Below, piece by piece: positions 9,384 to 19,507 of a DNA stretch of 62,058 nt. Position numbers and translations under genes: made by a program. Numbering within the stretch: the first letter of the stretch is position 1; every line of letters begins with the position of its first letter. Source of the stretch: Motilimonas sp. E26 (GTDB lineage: Bacteria; Pseudomonadota; Gammaproteobacteria; Enterobacterales; CBDFNC01); NCBI RefSeq assembly GCF_021278025.1, contig NZ_JAIBHJ010000025.1, positions 1 through 62,058 on the forward strand, in the 5' to 3' direction. The notes under the pieces are model-generated. The model was not told the DNA's origin, made no database searches, and was given only the letters and a program-made list of their open reading frames with translations.

Positions 9384-11327
9384 ATGACTCTGTATAAACA
9401 ATTAAGTCTTGCTGTGTTTTTTATTTTTACTTTGGTACTTTGCGTCGCTTTTTACTATGGGTGTTTGGCCATTAAAGGAGAGACCCTAGGGAATGAGTCG
9501 CGCCAGTTTGTACAACTTTCGGAGCAAATAAGTAATGATCTACAGCCTGCTTTATTCGAGTCTCAGTTACAAGGTGCTAAATATATCTTAAATGAGCAGT
9601 TGCTGCAGCAAGGGATTGCGCGAGCTAAACTGATTGATAATCAAGGTAAAGCTGTATTAATTATTGATAACACTAACATAGTGGACAGTGCGCCATCTTG
9701 GTTTAAAGCGCTGTTTCATGTTCCCGTTTTGTCGCAATCTTTACCTGTTTCAGACTCTGCCATTGGTGAGTTAGAGCTCACCTTTGAGTCATCGCCGTTA
9801 CCTGTTTATGGCTTATTGTGGCAACAAGTTAAGGAATTAATTATTTGGCTGCTACTTATTTATATCTTTTCTGTATTACTGGCGTGTACATTAATAAAGC
9901 GCTTACTCAAGCCATTAGACGATCTTAGCCATGGCGCTGAAGACTTACAGCATCATCACTCAGTGGAGCCGATTTCAGTTCCCCATGTGCAAGAGTTGGA
10001 AGGGGTTGCCAAAGCATTAAACGAGATGAGCTCTACGATTAACTTACAGTTTCAACAGCAAGCGGAGGTAGCTGAAACGATCCGTGACAAAATTTTTCGT
10101 GATGAGGTTTCAGGATTAGGTAATCGAGCTTACTTTATGGGGCAAGCCAAAGCGTGGATAGACGAATCAGGTAGCGGCGGTTTGGCTTTATTATCGATAG
10201 ATGTACTTGATGATGTTTACGTAGAGCAAGGAGAAGATGGCAGAAACCAACTTGTTAGTCTATGTGCTGGCGCACTAGTTGAGGCTTTAAGCAGTGATGA
10301 CAGCTTTGTAGTGGCTCGATTGTCGGTGAATGAATTTGCTTGTTTGTTACCGGGACAGGAAAAGGATCAGTTGCTGGCTATCGCACAGCGTATGCAGTGG
10401 GCGGTGTCAGAGTTGGTTGTGAGCCCGATGGATGCCGCGCCATCTATCTCTTATATTGGTTTAGTTCAGCGAACCGAGAATGAATCTGTGACGGAGTTAC
10501 TCAGTCGAGCCGACAATGCCTTGCAAATTGCTCGTTCGCAACGAGGTGCGCCTATTCATCTAATTGAGTGCACCGAACAGTATAATTTAGGTCGAGTGGG
10601 TTGGAAGCATTTAGTACAAGAAGCTATCCATCAAGATTTGTTTTGCTTTAAGGCACAGCCGGTATTGAGCAAGGTCGATCAGCAGGTATTACATGCAGAA
10701 CTATTTACTTACATTGTAAAAGAAGATCATACTTATTTTGCTGGTCAGTTTATGCCTGCGATAGAGCACTTTAAACTAGGGTGTTTGTTTGACCAATATG
10801 TACTGAAAAAACTGCCTCAGCAGCTAAACTTTTCTTCCTATGAGTCGATAGCGGTAAACTTAACGCTTACTTCATGTGTAGATAGTGATTTTCACGATTG
10901 GCTAGGACGCTTCTTGGAGCAAAATAAGGCTTTGAAGCATAAAGTTATTTTAGAGTTACCAGAAACAGTTTTTGTTGCTCATGCCGAAGACGTGGCCCCT
11001 TTGATAGACATAATAAAAGGGGCTGGTTTCTGTTTTGGGATTGACCAATATGGGCGTCATTTTCAGTCTCTAAATTACTTGGAACAGTTGCGACCTAGTT
11101 ACGTTAAGGTTGACCACAGCTATACCAATCAAGTGAATGAAATTAAAGGAGATAGCGAGTTTTTAGAAGCGGTTTGTCAGGCTGCAACTAAGCTAAATAT
11201 CCTCACTATAGCCACGCGAGTTGAAAATCAAATTAAATTAGATCTATTGTCAGGTTTGCATATCGATGCTTACCAAGGTTTTATCTCACCGCCAATGAAA
11301 CTAGAAAAAATTGATATTGAAAGCTAA
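9384..11327 (+). CDS. lapD: LapD-type c-di-GMP receptor (degenerate GGDEF/EAL)
   Basis: Inner-membrane receptor that binds c-di-GMP in the cytoplasm and sequesters LapG in the periplasm. It has 647 residues: a transmembrane segment (about 8-28), a LapD_MoxY-type periplasmic domain (about 30-150), a second transmembrane segment (about 153-173), HAMP (about 174-225), then GGDEF and EAL domains. Both catalytic motifs are degenerate: the GGDEF site reads RLSVNEF and the EAL site reads AELFTY, so it should be a sensor rather than an enzyme, as LapD is. An AAGGATC Shine-Dalgarno precedes the ATG, 9 bp after lapG. Confidence 0.92.
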   Translation: MTLYKQLSLAVFFIFTLVLCVAFYYGCLAIKGETLGNESRQFVQLSEQISNDLQPALFESQLQGAKYILNEQLLQQGIARAKLIDNQGKAVLIIDNTNIVDSAPSWFKALFHVPVLSQSLPVSDSAIGELELTFESSPLPVYGLLWQQVKELIIWLLLIYIFSVLLACTLIKRLLKPLDDLSHGAEDLQHHHSVEPISVPHVQELEGVAKALNEMSSTINLQFQQQAEVAETIRDKIFRDEVSGLGNRAYFMGQAKAWIDESGSGGLALLSIDVLDDVYVEQGEDGRNQLVSLCAGALVEALSSDDSFVVARLSVNEFACLLPGQEKDQLLAIAQRMQWAVSELVVSPMDAAPSISYIGLVQRTENESVTELLSRADNALQIARSQRGAPIHLIECTEQYNLGRVGWKHLVQEAIHQDLFCFKAQPVLSKVDQQVLHAELFTYIVKEDHTYFAGQFMPAIEHFKLGCLFDQYVLKKLPQQLNFSSYESIAVNLTLTSCVDSDFHDWLGRFLEQNKALKHKVILELPETVFVAHAEDVAPLIDIIKGAGFCFGIDQYGRHFQSLNYLEQLRPSYVKVDHSYTNQVNEIKGDSEFLEAVCQAATKLNILTIATRVENQIKLDLLSGLHIDAYQGFISPPMKLEKIDIES

Positions 11328-11350
11328 CCCCTTTTTCTTAAAAATGGGTT
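11325..11350 (+). terminator. Weak hairpin after lapD
   Basis: AACCC-TTTTT pairs with AAAAA-GGGTT across a short loop just after the lapD stop. It lacks a long T tract, so it may only attenuate transcription into the next gene. Confidence 0.3.
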
Positions 11351-11385
11351 AACAAAACGGTATATTAATTTTTGGAGTATCAAAC

Positions 11386-12096
11386 ATGCGCGCGATCATT
11401 ATTTCACTTTGTTTATTCAGTTCCTCATTATTTGCAGGGCAACTGCCCGATGGGCCACATGTTATCACTACAGGTTTTGCTGAAGTCAAAGCGAGTCCTG
11501 ATATGGCGATTATTGAAGTGAGTGCGGAGGTGATCCATTCTGATGGGTTGCAGGCAAAACAAGAATTAGACAAACGTGTTGAACAGTTTATTGGTTTGGC
11601 TGCGAAGCAACTTGGTTTAAGTGAACAGCAAATTGTGGCGCAAACACTTTATACTCACCCTGAATATCAGTATCCAGAGCAAGGTAAAGGCAAACCTGTT
11701 TTAGTGGGTTATAAAGCGTCGCGTAATTTAACGGTATCACTGACTGAGCTAGACAAATTAAGTCAATTACTTGATCTGATTTTAAGCCAAGAATTGCAGC
11801 AAGTTAATAATATACGATTTGTGATGCAAGATAACACCGCCCTTGCTATGCAAGCTCGCCAATTAGCGATTGAAAGAGCTAAAGAAAAAGCGGCAATGCT
11901 AGCTAAGTCGTTTGATGCCACGTTAGGGCCTATCTACCAAATAAATTACCAGCAGCGTAACAATGTGCCAGTTGTGCGAGCTAAATCGGCGATGTTAATG
12001 GAGAGCGCGCCATCAGGCGGTTATCTCCATGACGAATTAACAGTAAGAGATGAAATACAGGTTGTTTTTACCCTCAATGTGAAAAATAAAAAGTAA
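11386..12096 (+). CDS. SIMPL-domain (DUF541, YggE-like) periplasmic protein
   Basis: Secreted protein of the SIMPL/DUF541 family, which includes E. coli YggE, linked to oxidative stress tolerance. The molecular function of the family is unclear. It has 236 residues. The signal peptide ends near LFSSSLFAG. The family opening is seen in ITTGFAEVKASPDMAII, and the central helix region in ARQLAIERAKEKAAMLAKS. A TTTGGAG Shine-Dalgarno lies before the ATG. It is on the same strand as the Lap genes with a 58-bp gap, and nothing ties it to adhesion. Confidence 0.88.
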   Translation: MRAIIISLCLFSSSLFAGQLPDGPHVITTGFAEVKASPDMAIIEVSAEVIHSDGLQAKQELDKRVEQFIGLAAKQLGLSEQQIVAQTLYTHPEYQYPEQGKGKPVLVGYKASRNLTVSLTELDKLSQLLDLILSQELQQVNNIRFVMQDNTALAMQARQLAIERAKEKAAMLAKSFDATLGPIYQINYQQRNNVPVVRAKSAMLMESAPSGGYLHDELTVRDEIQVVFTLNVKNKK

Positions 12097-12105
12097 AACT
12101 GTGAC

Positions 12106-12120
12106 CTATAATTATTATAG
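12106..12120. promoter_or_regulatory. 15-bp perfect palindrome upstream of the fimT-like gene
   Basis: CTATAAT-T-ATTATAG is a perfect interrupted palindrome 9 bp after the SIMPL gene stop and about 130 bp before the pilin start. It could be an operator; no regulator can be named from sequence. Confidence 0.3.
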
Positions 12121-12253
12121 ATAAGGCACTTTTACTAAGGAGTGTGTATTATTTTACAGCGATATTACACGCCTCTTAATGTGTGACTAACGGACTGAAT
12201 GAGCGACATGGATATGTTGCATGCTATTTACTAATAATCTTTCTAGGTCTGTT

Positions 12254-12775
12254 ATGTTAAAAAAGAGTCATGGGTTTACCTTAGTTGAAGTGCTTACCGT
12301 CATCGCAATCGCAGGCATTATGCTAATGATTGCTGCCCCTAATTTTGCTTCCTTGTCTGCCGATTCTCGTGCTTTTAGCGCTGTTAATGGTATTGCTCGA
12401 GATTTAATGTATGCACGAAACCAAGCCGTTAATAATATGACCACCGTTGCAGTTTGTCCGCTAGCTGGTGGCTCTGCGTGTACCAGTGATTGGAGCAAGG
12501 GGGTTGATGTATTTATCGACACGAATGAAAACGACAAGCTCGATACGGGTGAAACCTTACTTAAGTCGGGTAGTGCTTTTCATGAAAGTGACCAAGTGAG
12601 TTTTGAGCAAAAAAGTGTACGCTTTGGCGCCGATGGCTTAACCCGAAATGTTTCAGGATCTGCTATTTTCTATTATTGTGATGACAAGGAAAGCGTTAAA
12701 AAAGGTGTCGTTATTAGTAGTTCAGGCAGAGCTAAAGTGGCTGAACAGGGCTCTATTTCAAAGTGTCATAGTTAA
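12254..12775 (+). CDS. fimT: GspH/FimT-type minor pseudopilin
   Basis: Type IV pilus-type minor pilin. It has a short leader and prepilin cleavage motif (HG|FTLVEVLTVIAIAGIML), with the conserved Glu at position +5, a hydrophobic helix, and a GspH/FimT globular domain with paired cysteines (VCPLAGGSAC, and YYCDD with SKCHS at the C-terminus). The frame opens at 12221, but the ATG at 12254 gives a normal 7-residue leader and 173 residues. It stands alone on the plus strand, tail-to-tail with the pilin operons. FimT versus FimU cannot be settled here. Confidence 0.87.
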   Translation: MLKKSHGFTLVEVLTVIAIAGIMLMIAAPNFASLSADSRAFSAVNGIARDLMYARNQAVNNMTTVAVCPLAGGSACTSDWSKGVDVFIDTNENDKLDTGETLLKSGSAFHESDQVSFEQKSVRFGADGLTRNVSGSAIFYYCDDKESVKKGVVISSSGRAKVAEQGSISKCHS

Positions 12776-12928
12776 CGTCAATTATATAATCTATCTCAGT
12801 ATAAGTAACCTCATTTGTAATGACTTTGCATTTCGGTTTCTCCCGTCGTCATTTAAGGTTGACGTTTATCAATGCAAGACCAATAAGATAGCTTTAATTG
12901 CCGGCCAAATAGTTGCCTGTCCTTTGAA

Positions 12929-13273
12929 TTATTGATCAAAGGTTTGCTCTATATTTTGAGCCGCTTTTGTTTGAAAGCTATTTGTCTTTGCGACACATTC
13001 AACCCATTTAGTGATGCCGATGGGGGTTTTCCCATCAGTGTCGTATACCGTTGTTATGTTAGATTTTTTTATATCCTGTTGCATTTTATCGTCTGAGGGA
13101 TAATTGGAAAAGTAAGAAAAGTGGCCTAAATAGGGTTCGCCATTCTCTAGTTGCAAGGCACACTTATACTCTTGCTTGATTATCGATTCTTGCCCATAAG
13201 TGAAATGAGGGACAATTAACAAAAAGCCCCCCACAAGCGAGACTAAGGGGCGACTATTGCCAGCAGTCATCAT
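12929..13273 (-). CDS. TapY2-like small secreted protein, copy A
   Basis: Last gene of pilin operon A. It has 114 residues, with an N-terminal hydrophobic segment ending near HFTYGQ (signal peptide) and a small domain with two cysteines ([22 protein letters not shown]). It resembles the TapY2 family found at the end of Aeromonas and Shewanella tap/pil minor-pilin operons; this is from memory of the family and of the position, not a search. GGAG precedes the ATG. It overlaps pilE by 20 bp. A paralogue lies at 19508-19861 with the same motif order but much lower similarity than the PilY1 pair. Confidence 0.72.
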   Translation of the reverse strand: MMTAGNSRPLVSLVGGFLLIVPHFTYGQESIIKQEYKCALQLENGEPYLGHFSYFSNYPSDDKMQQDIKKSNITTVYDTDGKTPIGITKWVECVAKTNSFQTKAAQNIEQTFDQ

Positions 13274-13664
13274 GAGTGGCTCCTTTTATTTGTTGGTGAT
13301 TTAGAGTGAAACTCGCGCAATGGCTGTCTCCCGCTTGGCGGTTGATGGGGGTGGCGGTAACGGTAAAGTCTATCAGCCGATCTGTATTGCTTAGCTTCAC
13401 CTTGTAGCTGCCTCCTTGTGTTTCTATGCTCGCACTAGGATAACCAAGCAAACTCAGATCGTCAGCATACTGATTGTGGTCAAGGTAGTATTGCTCTTGT
13501 AAGTTAGCAATCTCTGTCAGCTCCACCGTCGCTTGGCTACGATTACTGGTTAGTATGTATTGCATGTAGCTAGGGTAGGCAATAGCGGCAAGAATACCAA
13601 CGATAGCGACCGTTATCATAACCTCTATTAGTGTAAAACCTTGGTTAGGCTGTTTGCTGCTCAA
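13254..13664 (-). CDS. pilE: Type IV minor pilin PilE, copy A
   Basis: PilE-type pilin with prepilin peptidase site [23 protein letters not shown], a YPSYMQY helix extension, and the C-terminal disulfide pair (SHCASF, DDCWQ). The frame is open from a TTG at 13679, but the TTG at 13664 has GAGGAG seven bases upstream and begins just after the pilY1 stop, so I prefer it (136 residues). In the Pseudomonas-type system PilE joins PilV, W, X and Y1 as a pilus-tip priming complex. Confidence 0.9.
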   Translation of the reverse strand: MSSKQPNQGFTLIEVMITVAIVGILAAIAYPSYMQYILTSNRSQATVELTEIANLQEQYYLDHNQYADDLSLLGYPSASIETQGGSYKVKLSNTDRLIDFTVTATPINRQAGDSHCASFTLNHQQIKGATHDDCWQ

Positions 13665-13665
13665 G

Positions 13666-16600
13666 TTATTGCTCCTCAAAGAAACTGTAAATGCGTTTGG
13701 GATTCATGGTTGCATTGGTTGTTTGTGAACCACTGTTGACGGTTTCAGTTTCAGCATTCTCTTCTGGATTATCACCAACGACTACATTCACCTGCTCACC
13801 TTGTCCGACACCGAGTAAGCGTAGTTCTGATTTGCCCTCTTGGTTGGTGCCAGAGTGAACTACTAATGTGTCGGGCACGCGGTTACCTATTTCTTTGTCG
13901 CGCCACGAATGTTGACTGGTCCCATCAAATAAACTGACAGCATAGAGCTTGCCTAATCCAAGGTCATCTATTCCGCAATCTAGGTTTGCCGTCGCATTGG
14001 GTGAAAAAGAGGTAAAATAAACCGTCCCTGATATAACGAGCGCACCGCCGAGTGATTTCTCCCCTAGATTGCCAAAGTCATAGCGCCAGCCGGCATGGCT
14101 GCTTAGGTTAGCGCGGGATAACATTAAATCGGTACTGGTTGCGATTGGGTTATCGGTTATATTAAACAGACCGGTGAATGAGACTGGGGCCGGTTTTGTT
14201 ACCTTGCCACTGCCAAATAGGGTAGGGAGGATGTAGCTATCTTTGACCATGACAAAGGTATCTTGATTGCTTAAATCTGAGGCGGGTTTTGCTCTGTTCC
14301 CCGTGCCAACTAGCACCATATCAATAGCCTGATCGAATACTTGATAATTGTCATCAACAGCCACGACTTTTTGAATTAAGGTTCGCGCGACGGTCGGCGC
14401 GTTAAATATTCTTCGGTCGCCTTTAGCGCCGGCGTCACTCAAGCTCGCCAGTTTCAAATGGGTCCAGTTACTGGGCTCTCCAACCATATCAATACGCCAA
14501 ATGTTTCCACCCGTATCGCCGCTGTAAATGCGGTCTAAATAGCCATCATCATCACTGTCAAAAGCCGTTACTTCAGCTGGCATGCTGTGTTGCATACAGT
14601 GCGGGTCACTGCTGTCACAGCTAATATTGGCTGACCAGATTTTTTTACCTGTTTGTGCGTTTACTACAAATACCCCGCGGCCTTGGCTATCGCTGCAATC
14701 GTTGGCAGAGCTTTTACTACAAGTATCTTGGTTAGTGTCATAACCGGCGCCAAAAACAAACACGGGTGTTACTTTGCCATCGATAGGAAGGAAACCAGAT
14801 TGTGGTTTTGACCAAGTTTGCCCGAGCTCTTCAAAGCCAGCGGAACTATTTGAAACTTTCCACAACAGGCGAGGAGAGGTGGGGGTGGTGAGATCAAATG
14901 TGTAATAGCTTCTTCCTCCCCTGCGCATACCGATGATAGCGATTATTTGTTTTTCAGCACCATTGGTTATCTCCATCACAGCCGCGCTGCCATCCATGCC
15001 GTAGGGGTGCTCAGGGGCATCAATATTTTTAATTAGGGATAAACCATGGTCAAGTAACTCGTCTGGGATAAACGCCCACTCTTCGGTGACAGTATCGCCT
15101 TTGTCATAGAAGAAATGAACAAAACCCGCATTGGTTCCTACTAATAATCGAGTATTGCTGTTATCACCCGATGGATAAGTTATAGCGGTCGGTTTTGAGT
15201 GAAGTGGATCCGCAAAAATATCGTTGCGATAGTCACTGGTATCACCATCGTCATCAATATCATCAACGTCTAAACCCATCAGCCAGTTTATTTGTCGAGT
15301 TAAACCTATTTCGTCGGTGCCAAGTTCAGTGGCTAAGGCTAGATTGGTGCTCGCTTCAAAGTGGCTTTTTATACTATCAAGTGACAGGGTAATTAAGCTG
15401 TTGCCACTATTGGTATAAAGTGTTCGAGAGCTTTGTGCGGCGATGGCATCTGCAACCCCCCCTTGAGTCACTGAGTTACCATCATTAACTCCGCCCCAAG
15501 CGGTTGATGCGCCTTCTCGAATATTGCCGTTGTCGTCTATGGCTGCTGCATTACTAGCATCACGTAGCACGCCTTTATTGTCTATGGTGAGTTTTTTAAT
15601 GTTGCCGCGCCAGCGCTGCTTTTTACTGGGCATAAACATCGAGTAATAAATAGTGTTTTGATGTTGCGTGCGGTCAAAGCTGGTGGCTGATACCGCGGGG
15701 GCATTAAAGCTTGAAGATTGATCGAGTATTTTAATGATGGTTTCTTGAAAAGCTTGCTGTAAGTCGGCAGCATCCGTTGCTGGGAAGTATTCACCGCCAC
15801 CTTGTTTGGCCGTTTCAAGTAATAACCCACCTGCGCCTGAGGTGGCGCCATCGCCAAAACCTATGGTATAGGTAGAGATGATTTGCTTACCTGTTTTATT
15901 GAGATTAATGTCGTTGTTATTCATGTATTTTGCCAGTGCAGGCATATAGCTTGAATATGACGAGTTCCCCTTGGTTAGGCTATAGATAAGCGAATCCGCT
16001 TTACCGTCCTGAGTGGGTTCTCCATCTGTCATTAAAATGACGTAGGCCTTATCCTGACAGGTTTTATAGGGGGAGGCATAGGTGCCTTCGGGGCTTTCAG
16101 CTTTCAGATCTCTTGGCGGTTTATTTGCTAAGTAAGAGCCGTAATCATAGTCATCATCGCCAAAGTAAACACCTAACCCTGCAAAGTAGCGATAAACTTC
16201 ATATAAAGACTCACATAATGGTGTATTTCCCATCGCTTGTTGAGCATTAATAGTATTACTAAAGCTGGCTCTGTCTAGCTCAGTCATATTACTAAGAGCT
16301 CGTACAATCCGGCCTCCATTACGAGTGCCATCTGACGCGTTGTAATTAAAAACAGTGAGGCCAAAATTAACCGAAGGCGTGGATTTCACCAGCTCAGAGA
16401 TGGCATCCTGCGCTATCGCTAAGCGGCTTTTTTTAATGGTATTATTTTGATAGTGCCAATACAGGTATTTTTCAGTGTAAAGGGTCACGCCATCGTTACC
16501 GCGAAATATATCGGTGCTGGTATTGCTACTATAAGGGTTATTTGAACCATTTCTTGGATAACCTTCAACACCACTGGCTGGGTTGCTGGTGATTTTGTAG

Positions 16601-17034
16601 TCGACATCTTCACGGCAGTCGAACCAAGTGCCTTTATCTGAAGAAAGGGTCCGCCAAGTTCGTTTTTTAGCAAACCAACGGCGCATATTACCGGTGTACT
16701 TACCTGCTGAACTTAGGGGGGCGATAGATGATTGACAGTTATTTTTTGTTACTAAGAAGTAGTTATCATCACTTTTACTAGGAACCCCATCACCGGCTTT
16801 AGCCCAGTATATTTTACCGCTGTTAGGCTCGCCATAACTGGCCGTTGGATCAAAAGGCTCTTTGGTCAATAGTTCGGTGTTACGCATACTGCCGGAATTA
16901 TCAAAGATAATCATTACTTGCGGTCTTAACCCATTTTGCGCGGAAACATCTGCAATATAGAGCTCAGTATCATCCGCAAGAATAGCCATGCTCACTCCGG
17001 TGAGGGCTGCGGCGATTAAAATTTGCTTTACCAT
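13666..17034 (-). CDS. pilY1: PilY1 tip adhesin, copy A
   Basis: Pilus-tip/priming protein of 1,122 residues. A signal peptide ([13 protein letters not shown]) is followed by a von Willebrand A domain with MIDAS DNSGSM (about 45-50) and [11 protein letters not shown]. The second half is a PilY1 beta-propeller (about 640-1060). It contains a calcium-binding loop [10 protein letters not shown] (about 825) and the conserved GAGYD and GGNIWRID segments. PilY1 homologues control pilus extension, surface attachment and sensing. It ends against pilE and is 101 bp after pilX. The paralogue at 20261-23641 is very similar along the whole length. Confidence 0.95.
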   Translation of the reverse strand: MVKQILIAAALTGVSMAILADDTELYIADVSAQNGLRPQVMIIFDNSGSMRNTELLTKEPFDPTASYGEPNSGKIYWAKAGDGVPSKSDDNYFLVTKNNCQSSIAPLSSAGKYTGNMRRWFAKKRTWRTLSSDKGTWFDCREDVDYKITSNPASGVEGYPRNGSNNPYSSNTSTDIFRGNDGVTLYTEKYLYWHYQNNTIKKSRLAIAQDAISELVKSTPSVNFGLTVFNYNASDGTRNGGRIVRALSNMTELDRASFSNTINAQQAMGNTPLCESLYEVYRYFAGLGVYFGDDDYDYGSYLANKPPRDLKAESPEGTYASPYKTCQDKAYVILMTDGEPTQDGKADSLIYSLTKGNSSYSSYMPALAKYMNNNDINLNKTGKQIISTYTIGFGDGATSGAGGLLLETAKQGGGEYFPATDAADLQQAFQETIIKILDQSSSFNAPAVSATSFDRTQHQNTIYYSMFMPSKKQRWRGNIKKLTIDNKGVLRDASNAAAIDDNGNIREGASTAWGGVNDGNSVTQGGVADAIAAQSSRTLYTNSGNSLITLSLDSIKSHFEASTNLALATELGTDEIGLTRQINWLMGLDVDDIDDDGDTSDYRNDIFADPLHSKPTAITYPSGDNSNTRLLVGTNAGFVHFFYDKGDTVTEEWAFIPDELLDHGLSLIKNIDAPEHPYGMDGSAAVMEITNGAEKQIIAIIGMRRGGRSYYTFDLTTPTSPRLLWKVSNSSAGFEELGQTWSKPQSGFLPIDGKVTPVFVFGAGYDTNQDTCSKSSANDCSDSQGRGVFVVNAQTGKKIWSANISCDSSDPHCMQHSMPAEVTAFDSDDDGYLDRIYSGDTGGNIWRIDMVGEPSNWTHLKLASLSDAGAKGDRRIFNAPTVARTLIQKVVAVDDNYQVFDQAIDMVLVGTGNRAKPASDLSNQDTFVMVKDSYILPTLFGSGKVTKPAPVSFTGLFNITDNPIATSTDLMLSRANLSSHAGWRYDFGNLGEKSLGGALVISGTVYFTSFSPNATANLDCGIDDLGLGKLYAVSLFDGTSQHSWRDKEIGNRVPDTLVVHSGTNQEGKSELRLLGVGQGEQVNVVVGDNPEENAETETVNSGSQTTNATMNPKRIYSFFEEQ

Positions 17035-17135
17035 GGGTCATCCTATTCTAGATACATACTGCTGTGTGCCTATGATCCATAACGGCGCGTAAACAGTGTG
17101 TTTATCCATGCTTATTCATCCAGAATAAGTATGTT

Positions 17136-17582
17136 CTATTTTTTCAGTAACTTTTGTTCTACGCCCAGTCCTGCAGCGTTTTCACCTTGATGACCACCGC
17201 CTGTTTTGGCGCGGCCATATTGTTTCGATAGCCGGGTGTCTAAATAGCGACAAGAGAATAAGCCGACCGAGCTTGGCTCCTTACTACGTGCGCAGCTAGG
17301 CTGTTCGTTTATGGCAATAATAGCGGTGCTAATGTTCTTAATGTGTTTTACTTCAAATTTAGTATCGAGTGCGGCCGTAGCAAATTGTTGACTAGCATTG
17401 GCATTCGTTAATATTTCGCTGATTGCGCCTTCTAATTGTTGGTCGGCATCTATCCGTTGCGCACTGGCCCCCGCCATTTTGAGATCTAGACTGGCATTAG
17501 ACATTAGCAGTGTCGTTAATCCTGATAATAGGAGCAGTAAAATGATACTGATAAATAGTGCAATGCCTTGCTGAAATTTCAT
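17136..17582 (-). CDS. pilX: PilX minor pilin, copy A
   Basis: Minor pilin of 148 residues with N-terminus MKFQQGIALFISIILLLLLS, the G|(I)ALF-type PilX leader that lacks the canonical FTLIE. It has a conserved ASLDLKMAGASAQRIDADQQ helix and cysteines in EQPSCARS and FSCRYL. An ATG at 17594 overlaps the pilW stop, but GGAGG lies six bases before the ATG at 17582, so that start is preferred. It acts with PilV, W, E and Y1 in pilus priming. Confidence 0.86.
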   Translation of the reverse strand: MKFQQGIALFISIILLLLLSGLTTLLMSNASLDLKMAGASAQRIDADQQLEGAISEILTNANASQQFATAALDTKFEVKHIKNISTAIIAINEQPSCARSKEPSSVGLFSCRYLDTRLSKQYGRAKTGGGHQGENAAGLGVEQKLLKK

Positions 17583-17593
17583 TTCTGCCTCCA

Positions 17594-18595
17594 TCAGATT
17601 GCCTTATCTAGCCACATTGGATTACTAAAGCTAATAACACTGGATACCAATAAGCGTCTAAAATTATCGTTCACTGTGATTGTTTTGTCCGCTAGGGTAT
17701 AGGTATTTTGGTTTAAGTAACTTTTACTCTCTTCTAAAGCTCTAACTAAAATAAAAACTTCAACGCCAATCACTTTGTCATTTGATAATGCCGAGGTCTG
17801 GTAATTAGTATTGCCATTGGCTTCTTCAACGATATAGAGTAATTGCATGTCTTCAACGCCAGATAATAAAATTGGCTCCAAAGCCATGCCGCTGTTATTA
17901 AGGCTCATTCGGCGAAGTCGAGGAGTATTGGTACTGAGAGAACGATCTAAAAAGTACACATGATGTAAGTATTGCCAAGCATGACTACTAGTGAAAGATG
18001 GGTCACTTGGCGGGGTTGAGCCGGATGCAAAAATAGCGGCTTTACTGTGGCTACCCATTAATAGAAAAGGACTGTCTGCAGTAACAGTACCTGCTGCTGG
18101 TATTGGCTCTCTTTTGCCCATTAAGCGTTTTAGCGTGATAACATCCGAACCGCGTTTAAGTTGTGAGTCTGGGTCGTCATCAATAATACAGCGCATATAG
18201 CTCAGGCTCGACAACTGAGGGATTTCAAATGACCAAAATTGCCGAAATTGAACGCTGCCTTTGGGGAAGGAGCCTCCGCCTAAATCGTCAGTGCAATCAC
18301 TACTACTGCTAAGCGTTGGTGTGGTAATTTCTTTGTTAACGGTCGCATTCAGCCTTGTCATTAAGTGTGAGGTGGCCACTCCCCAAAATCCGACTTGCCT
18401 AAGGTCTTGGCTGATTAATTGCAGTGCAATTCGTCCTGTTTCCTGTAGTTCACCCATTTGATTGGTGTTTTGTGAGCCAGCACGAGATTGAACAAATACC
18501 GCGGTGATCCCGCCAATTAGAAATAGCCCGATAGTCATTCCTATCATCCATTCGATGATGCCGAATCCTCGTTGCTTTAGCCTTGTTCTACGCAT
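17594..18595 (-). CDS. pilW: PilW minor pilin, copy A
   Basis: Minor pilin of 333 residues with prepilin leader RG|FGIIEWMIGMTIGLFLIGG, where the E of IIEW is at +5. The PilW domain contains GELQETGRIALQLISQDLRQ, which is conserved with copy B. The frame is open from 18649, but the ATG at 18595 gives a leader of the same kind as copy B and an 8-bp overlap with the pilV stop, so that start is chosen. Two cysteine clusters (SDCTDD, YMRCIID) match copy B. Confidence 0.9.
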   Translation of the reverse strand: MRRTRLKQRGFGIIEWMIGMTIGLFLIGGITAVFVQSRAGSQNTNQMGELQETGRIALQLISQDLRQVGFWGVATSHLMTRLNATVNKEITTPTLSSSSDCTDDLGGGSFPKGSVQFRQFWSFEIPQLSSLSYMRCIIDDDPDSQLKRGSDVITLKRLMGKREPIPAAGTVTADSPFLLMGSHSKAAIFASGSTPPSDPSFTSSHAWQYLHHVYFLDRSLSTNTPRLRRMSLNNSGMALEPILLSGVEDMQLLYIVEEANGNTNYQTSALSNDKVIGVEVFILVRALEESKSYLNQNTYTLADKTITVNDNFRRLLVSSVISFSNPMWLDKAI

Positions 18596-19181
18596 TTCTG
18601 ACCAACGTTGTAATAGTGATTTGCCGGCGCTCTTTATTTTCTGCGCCACAGTTTTTGGCTAGCGTCACTGAGGTATCTGCACCATCTTCAAGTTGTTGTC
18701 GGCTTTGCCAGCTAATAATGATAGTGACCAAGCCTGATGTGGTTTCGTAACCGATACAGGCATCGGCCTTAGTAAGGCCACCAATTGCGCGTGCGTTGTC
18801 ACTAACTTGCGTTCCTTTAAGCAGATTTTGCCAATGGATCAGATCAATAGTACGGCGCTCGCTGGCTGAGCAGCTGGAGCATTTGGGTTGCGTTAACGTC
18901 TTAGCGGTTTCAATAACACTGCTAACAGCATAAAGATCGGGGGCGTTGATAAATTCGCTGCTATTTAGGTGAATGCGCTCGGCTATGTCCATGGCGATAA
19001 AGCTAGCAAGGGTTCGCTGTTGCGACTCAAAAGCTGATTTTTTAGCGATTCCTTGGGATGCTGCCACACCTAATAATCCGGTGGTTAATATAAACAGCGT
19101 GATCATTGCTTCAATTAAACTAAAGCCGCGCAAAAACGTAGTTTTCATTTGGGGTCTTTGAAGCCAGTCTGTTGTTACCAT
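18588..19181 (-). CDS. pilV: PilV minor pilin, copy A (first gene of operon A)
   Basis: Minor pilin of 197 residues. The prepilin motif is RG|FSLIEAMITLFILTTGLLGVA, typical of PilV, followed by AKKSAFESQQRTLASFIAMDIAERI. Cysteines at KCSSCS, ADACIGY and AKNCGAE are shared with copy B. The ATG at 19181 has AAGGAGG at good spacing; the inner ATG at 19148 has none. This is the promoter-proximal gene of operon A. Confidence 0.91.
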   Translation of the reverse strand: MVTTDWLQRPQMKTTFLRGFSLIEAMITLFILTTGLLGVAASQGIAKKSAFESQQRTLASFIAMDIAERIHLNSSEFINAPDLYAVSSVIETAKTLTQPKCSSCSASERRTIDLIHWQNLLKGTQVSDNARAIGGLTKADACIGYETTSGLVTIIISWQSRQQLEDGADTSVTLAKNCGAENKERRQITITTLVRNA

Positions 19182-19507
19182 TACCAGCCTCCTTTTGGTT
19201 AGAAAACAAATAAGCTAATCCGTCTATTACTTAAGTATATCTGCGTTTTTTTTTCTTGCTGTCAGGATCCTTTACAACTATGACCTTTAATGTGATCATT
19301 TTTGCAAGGTGTTTGATTATGCTTGTTTTTATTTTTTGATTTTTGTTGCGAGCAATAATTACGACGGGAAAATTATTCGAGATAAAAAATCCCCTCATCA
19401 CGAGGGGAGAGCATTAATAACCTTGTTCTGTTTCTATGTGGTTTAGTAATGACTTCAGGTACATGACTAAATCACAAACAGAGTTCTGTGTTACTGACTA
19501 GAAAATT
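19182..19507. other. Intergenic spacer between the two pilin operons
   Basis: This AT-rich stretch holds the terminator of operon B at its left side and presumably the promoter of operon A at its right side, both read on the minus strand. No open reading frame with a ribosome site was seen. Confidence 0.6.
19384..19407 (-). terminator. Rho-independent terminator of pilin operon B
   Basis: The stem CCCCTC/GAGGGG with a 5-base loop is followed on the minus strand by ATTTTTTATC. It lies about 100 bp after the stop of the copy B tapY2-like gene, so operons A and B are probably separate transcription units. Confidence 0.78.

Noticed and set aside
9384-11327. Active diguanylate cyclase/phosphodiesterase
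   Set aside because: Both catalytic motifs are degenerate and the domain order and neighbours fit LapD.
12648-12935. 95-codon frame after the fimT-like gene
   Set aside because: It overlaps the real pilin gene in another frame and has no ribosome site or recognisable protein.
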